Source: Trametopsis cervina
Taxonomy: Eukaryota; Basidiomycota; Agaricomycetes; Polyporales; Irpicaceae
Direction: 5' to 3'
DNA: 64,000 nucleotides
NCBI GenBank assembly: GCA_022385755.1
Contig: MU278348.1
Span: 1,803,470-1,867,469, forward strand
A model generated the notes under the pieces. The model was not told the DNA's origin. It did no database searches and was given only the letters and a program-made list of their open reading frames with translations. The first letter of the stretch is position 1. Each line of letters begins with the position of its first letter. A program made the translations under genes and the position numbers. Positions 59,907-64,000 of the stretch are shown in pieces.

Positions 59907-62900
59907 ATGGCAGCCAGGAGCGAGGAGGACCAGCAGCTTTTCAAAAAGGTGAGATTCTGTATTCCTGCGCACCCTGCACTGAACCCAAGCCTTCGTCATT
60001 TACAGCTCAAAGAACTATGCGTTCCACTCCTCGGAAATGCAGTCCTAACACCAACCTCTACTCCAGCCGTACACACCCTCCTCTCCCAAGTCCTCTCCGT
60101 CCTACACGACGCGCAATCCTCAGGACGCGTCCTAAAACCCGCGATGGTCGCCTACGTCTTCTTCCCCATCTCCACAATTCTCCGCCGGAACGCAGGACCC
60201 GCGATCCCAGACCAGCCCCTCGAGAAGCTCTTCGGCGTCCTCACCATCATCTGCGACACTTGGTGGTGGGACATGGACACAAAGACGTGGGAGCAGATAT
60301 TCATGCTGTGCGGGGCGGTTATTGGCGGCATTGAGAGTAAGGGGAAGGGTAGGGACAGGGCGGATGAGACGAAGCAGGCCGCTGCTGAGTGCCTCTGGGC
60401 TCTGCTGCGCAACCGCGTCCCCGACGAGGAGCCCTCGAGTCACCAGCACGCGTCGGTGCGACTCATGACGGTGTCTGCGTCGTTTCAGACGCACAGTAGG
60501 CTTCCTGCATTCATACCGATCATCGGGCAGACGGTGAACTCGCTGCTAGCGACCGCGGCGTCTCAGCATCTACCCCTTGTTCGGGCTTCGATCAGACTTC
60601 TGGAGGTCATCATCGCGGACTACCTGCCCGACGACGTCGTCACGTCTGTTTTCCCGGGTGTCGTCAGCGGGATGTGCAAGATTGCGCTCGCGGTGGGAAA
60701 TACGAAGGCGTGGGCGAACGGGGACATCGTCGCTGGTGCGCTGGGGGTGTTGCGGCAGATTGTGGTGCGCAGCATTGGGGACGATGTCTGTATTAGAGAC
60801 GGCGCGATTAGGGGAGTGAATAGTTTAGAAGAACTCGTGGAGCTGGAGACACACCCGCAGGAGGATGCAAGTGCACCGCCGCCCGCGCCTTATACTACCC
60901 CTCGCACGAAGAGCTGGCTGAGCGGGACGTCGTCTCAATTACACATGGCACTCATATCCCTCAGTTCCCTCGTATCACATCCTACCGCATCTGCTCTGCT
61001 AGCTTTATCCAATCTCTCCGCTGCAACACTGGAAGCGACACCCCTCACTCTACCCCAGAGCCAACCACTGCTCCTCTCATGGCTTTTATCACTATCCCAC
61101 TCTGATTACGAGGCCGTGACGTTCCACGCCAAGCGATCGCTCCTCGACTTGCTCGACCCCGCGTCTTCCTCACAACACTCCCTTATGCAGATCCTCTTTC
61201 AGATATCCAAAGATCATCTGACATCCCTACCGCGACATATACCTTCACATTCAGACAGCAAGGTCGAACACGCTGCAAAAATCGTAGAAGCGATCTGTAG
61301 CTTGAGCGTCGCAGATGACGATACACAAGGCCGGCCTCTGAACGCTATTGGCCATGAAGTCGGCAGGCTCCTTGGGCCGAACGGCGGCATCGAGAAATGG
61401 GGCTGGAGCCTCCTCTCAGTGCTCACGTTCGCTACACCACAGATAATTGCCGCCTCAGCTCCTGCTTCACAGGCACTGCTAGAAGGCAGCAGCGGTGCTG
61501 TGCAAAACATACCATTCCCCGAAGTCGTTCTGCACCCTTTGACCTCTCGCTCAGCGCAAGACGCGCTCGAACGAATGTTCAGATCAATGGGGCGCGCGTC
61601 CGGTGAGGATGGGCTGTATGCGGTCGAATGGTTCATCGACATAGGGAAGAGCAGACACGACAGTCGAGCTATCGCTGCACTCTGGTGTGCCTGCAGGCTT
61701 TTGGAGGGGATCGGGCGCGTCTCTCTCAGCACCACCAGCCTGGACTCGCCCGTTCTGGCACGGAGAAGGAAGCTGGAGAAGTTCGTGCGCGGCATAGCAA
61801 AGACGCTCCCTGAGATGTGGGAAGAGGAAGAGTCCGTGCCAGATGGATCTAAGGCATCACCATCAACTTTTCCGCAGATGCAGAATGAAGCCGATGGACG
61901 TGAGAATGTATCAATAGAGCATGTTACAGGCCTGATCACGGTGCGGTCCCCTCTCGACATTGGAAAGCCGGATACATTCTCTGCAGACCCGCGTCCCCGC
62001 CCTTCTCCACAACCATCACTGCGGAAAGCACTATCGCTGCAAGTGGTAGCCGTGTGCGCCGGAATCCTCCAGGCCCGCTTCACGCCCCTCCTCCTGGACG
62101 TCTTATATCCCATTCTTCACTCACTTGTCGCGGAGTCTGCACATTTGTCATCGACCGCGCTGTCAACACTCCATTACATCACCCATTCCACCTCGTATGC
62201 ATCACCTGCCAACCTGCTGTTGTCCAACTTCGATTACGCCCTTGATTCTGTGTCACGAAGACTGAGTCGACGGTGGCTCGACGTGGACGCACCGAAAGTG
62301 CTCGTCGTTCTCACGCGACTTGTAGGGCGTGATGTCGTGCAGAAGGCCGGAGATGTAGTGGAGGAATGTTTTGACAGGCTCGACGAATTTCATGGATATG
62401 AAGTCCTCGTTGACGGCCTCATTGCCGTGCTGTTGGAAGTCGTCCTCGTTGTGGGGAGCGACGAACAAAATCACACCGAGCCGAAGCGCGCCGAAGCTTC
62501 TCGCCATGATCGTGAGGCTGATAGCAAGCAATTTGATAATTTCTTCGAGTGGTTTGCGCACCGCCACGACAAACCACCGGAAGAGGAGGAAACCGAGCGA
62601 GTTAGTTATGATCAAATTCCGCATACCGACTGGGGCAAGAAACCTGAGGAGGAGGACGACCAGCATGCAGGACGGGCGGAGGATACTTCAGACGACCCGC
62701 CTCCTACCCCCACGCAGGCTCTCACAAAACAGATCGTCTCACGGTCGCTTTATTTCCTCACCCACGGGTCTGCTGTTATTCGCGCGCGCATTCTTACCGT
62801 CCTTACCTCGGCGGTTCCGGTACTACCGGAGTCCGCTCTTCTTCCAGCCATCCACCAGGCATGGCCCTTCATCCTCAACCGCTTGGAGGATCCAGAACAT

Positions 62901-63395
62901 TTCGTCGTGGCGGCTGTCACGGCTCTGGCGGAAGCACTGGCGGACCATGTGGGAGACTTTATGTTCAGGCGGATCTGGGATGACGTATGGCCGCGGTTCC
63001 AAGCTATGTTGAAGAAGCTCGAGGCAGCGGACTCTTCCAGTGCGTTGATGAGACGCGGACCGGGAGGTGTGGGTACCGAGTCCGCGTATTCGGTGTCGCA
63101 TAGGCTCTACAAAGCGATGATTAGTACCATGAGGGCCGCGGCAAACGGCGTACAGGCACAAGACACCACGGCATGGCAAGTGATTATCGCATTTAGGAGG
63201 TTCCTGCACGATCAAGCGCACGAAGATTTACAATGCCAAGCGAGAGAATTGTACAAAGCTCTGCGTCGCAATAACGAAGATGCTGTGTGGTTTGCTCTGT
63301 CCGCCACGCAGGGTCATATTCCCGCATGGACATTCCTCCATAATCCCCGGTGGTCTATAGACGTGAACGTGCATGCTATTATGGAAGGGGACTAA
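59907..63395 (+). CDS. TTI1: Tti1, TTT complex co-chaperone of PIKK kinases
   Basis: Predicted 1143 aa from two exons, 59907-59948 and 60006-63395. The 57-nt intron is a multiple of three and contains no stop, so the frame reads through it; the GT-AG borders and the more family-like join QQLFKKLKELCVPLL favour splicing. The protein is a long array of HEAT-like helices. Landmarks include VFFPISTILRRN and WWWDMDTKTWEQIFMLCG near the N-terminus, and toward the C-terminus ALLPAIHQAWPFILNRLED, FVVAAVTALAEALADHVGDF and RRIWDDVWPRFQ, which are characteristic of Tti1. With Tel2 and Tti2 it stabilises TOR, ATM/Tel1, ATR/Mec1 and Tra1. A charged, probably disordered insert lies around residues 850-900. 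Confidence 0.92.
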   Translation: MAARSEEDQQLFKKVRFCIPAHPALNPSLRHLQLKELCVPLLGNAVLTPTSTPAVHTLLSQVLSVLHDAQSSGRVLKPAMVAYVFFPISTILRRNAGPAIPDQPLEKLFGVLTIICDTWWWDMDTKTWEQIFMLCGAVIGGIESKGKGRDRADETKQAAAECLWALLRNRVPDEEPSSHQHASVRLMTVSASFQTHSRLPAFIPIIGQTVNSLLATAASQHLPLVRASIRLLEVIIADYLPDDVVTSVFPGVVSGMCKIALAVGNTKAWANGDIVAGALGVLRQIVVRSIGDDVCIRDGAIRGVNSLEELVELETHPQEDASAPPPAPYTTPRTKSWLSGTSSQLHMALISLSSLVSHPTASALLALSNLSAATLEATPLTLPQSQPLLLSWLLSLSHSDYEAVTFHAKRSLLDLLDPASSSQHSLMQILFQISKDHLTSLPRHIPSHSDSKVEHAAKIVEAICSLSVADDDTQGRPLNAIGHEVGRLLGPNGGIEKWGWSLLSVLTFATPQIIAASAPASQALLEGSSGAVQNIPFPEVVLHPLTSRSAQDALERMFRSMGRASGEDGLYAVEWFIDIGKSRHDSRAIAALWCACRLLEGIGRVSLSTTSLDSPVLARRRKLEKFVRGIAKTLPEMWEEEESVPDGSKASPSTFPQMQNEADGRENVSIEHVTGLITVRSPLDIGKPDTFSADPRPRPSPQPSLRKALSLQVVAVCAGILQARFTPLLLDVLYPILHSLVAESAHLSSTALSTLHYITHSTSYASPANLLLSNFDYALDSVSRRLSRRWLDVDAPKVLVVLTRLVGRDVVQKAGDVVEECFDRLDEFHGYEVLVDGLIAVLLEVVLVVGSDEQNHTEPKRAEASRHDREADSKQFDNFFEWFAHRHDKPPEEEETERVSYDQIPHTDWGKKPEEEDDQHAGRAEDTSDDPPPTPTQALTKQIVSRSLYFLTHGSAVIRARILTVLTSAVPVLPESALLPAIHQAWPFILNRLEDPEHFVVAAVTALAEALADHVGDFMFRRIWDDVWPRFQAMLKKLEAADSSSALMRRGPGGVGTESAYSVSHRLYKAMISTMRAAANGVQAQDTTAWQVIIAFRRFLHDQAHEDLQCQARELYKALRRNNEDAVWFALSATQGHIPAWTFLHNPRWSIDVNVHAIMEGD

Positions 63396-63491
63396 CTTGA
63401 TTGATTCGCGGTGGTGGCGCATTCATTTACATGCTACCGTGGTCGTAAGTCGTGCATGACCTGTCATCGTTCGGGGTCGTTCCGCGAAACT

Positions 63492-64000
63492 TTATTGCAT
63501 CGGCGGGGCCGCGTATCGTCGTAATACTACTCCCGCCTCGTGAAACAGCGCAGAAGATGCATCGTCTCTGCACATGCTATGAGAAGGAACAATGTCATCT
63601 CAGATGTGGTGATGTATACGTACACTTTGTAGCTTAGATTATAGACCACTTCCTTCACTCCTGTCTGTATAATCTTGATCGTGCATTTCAAGCAGGGGCA
63701 ACTGTAATACAAGGACCTTCAATGCATCCGGAAGAGCTGCATGGAAATGCCGCACTTACGTATTGCAGTAAAGCGAGGCTCCATCGCCGATGCGCTCTCG
63801 CCCTGCCTCCAAAAGTGCGTTCTCTTCGGCATGAAGGCAAACACATTCATCGGGGGTTTCGCTGGCACTATTACAGCGCGTGCAACCGCCTTCATTACAA
63901 TTTGTCAAGCCTCGTGGTGTTCCGTTGTACCTGAAGCATGGGCTGATTGAGCATAATTATATGAAATCACGAAGGTGATACACTTACCCCGTAGCAAGGA
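63492..64000 (-). CDS. DCD1: Deoxycytidylate deaminase, C-terminal part, cut by window edge
   Basis: Partial gene entering from the right. Exons: 64000-63988 (start outside), 63930-63760, 63701-63624, 63567-63492. The visible part begins ..TGYNGTPRG, then NCNEGGCTRCN, the zinc site CLHAEENALLEAG (HAE) and CPCLKC, then KEVVYNLSYKVDDASSALFH and ends RYAAPPMQ. These are the substrate and zinc motifs of dCMP deaminase, which makes dUMP for thymidylate synthesis. All joins keep phase. The 3' end lies only 96 bp from the end of TTI1, so the two convergent genes nearly abut. Confidence 0.93.

Noticed and set aside
1..64000. tRNA, rRNA, snRNA genes or CRISPR arrays
   Set aside because: Reading intergenic stretches on both strands I found no convincing tRNA A/B boxes, 5S-like core, snRNA signature or regularly spaced repeats; a covariance-model scan would be decisive.

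Overview
The window is a gene-dense piece of a filamentous basidiomycete nuclear genome, most likely an Agaricomycete. The protein-coding genes are interrupted by very many short introns of about 50-60 nt. Cellular genes of fungal type (ADE5,7, ABZ1, SED5, UBC12) sit beside proteins typical of mushroom-forming fungi, namely a multi-pass protein resembling DUF6534 and a protein resembling DUF6593. I see no operons, rRNA, CRISPR array, plasmid functions or intact transposon. All exon coordinates below are my own splice models, chosen so that GT-AG borders, reading phase and family motifs agree; none has transcript support here.

Layout from left to right. 0.3-4.7 kb (-): PX-domain AGC protein kinase. 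6.3-6.8 kb (+): tiny five-exon Swi5/Sae3 recombination mediator. 7.0-11.5 kb (-): dynactin p150 with 17 exons. 12.0-17.1 kb (+): TORC1 subunit Raptor/Kog1. 17.7-20.2 kb (+): CorA-type magnesium transporter. 20.6-24.9 kb (-): cellular RNA-dependent RNA polymerase of the QDE-1/RDR family. 25.3-27.6 kb (-): NAD malic enzyme. 28.9-30.9 kb (+): 20-exon membrane protein. 32.1-34.8 kb (+) and 35.3-38.6 kb (-): two large proteins I do not recognise. 39.0-41.8 kb (+): bifunctional purine enzyme ADE5,7. 42.5-44.6 kb (-): ankyrin plus CCCH zinc-finger protein. 45.0-46.8 kb (-): NAD glycerol-3-phosphate dehydrogenase. 47.1-48.5 kb (+): syntaxin Sed5. 48.6-49.7 kb (-): Nop6-like RRM protein. 50.4-51.2 kb (-): NEDD8 E2 Ubc12. 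51.6-53.0 kb (+): 2-oxoglutarate/Fe(II) oxygenase. 53.1-54.2 kb: repeat-rich segment with an orphan ORF. 55.0-56.5 kb (-): DUF6593-like protein. 57.0-59.4 kb (-): aminodeoxychorismate synthase ABZ1. 59.9-63.4 kb (+): Tti1. 63.5-64.0 kb (-): C-terminal part of dCMP deaminase, cut by the window edge.

Functional links are loose, as expected for a eukaryotic chromosome. Raptor and Tti1 both serve TOR kinase signalling, and the PX-AGC kinase belongs to the family of TOR effectors. ABZ1 (folate precursor), ADE5,7 (purines) and dCMP deaminase (dTMP supply) meet in one-carbon and nucleotide metabolism. Malic enzyme and glycerol-3-phosphate dehydrogenase are redox enzymes of central carbon metabolism.

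The most striking property is gene structure. Micro-exons of 9-18 nt occur in several genes. One 12-nt exon carries most of the catalytic DYDGD motif of the RNA polymerase, a 9-nt exon carries GIG of the malic enzyme core, and the Swi5 gene (80 codons in five exons) is not visible as any single open reading frame. About a dozen of roughly 140 modelled introns end in AAG rather than the usual CAG/TAG.
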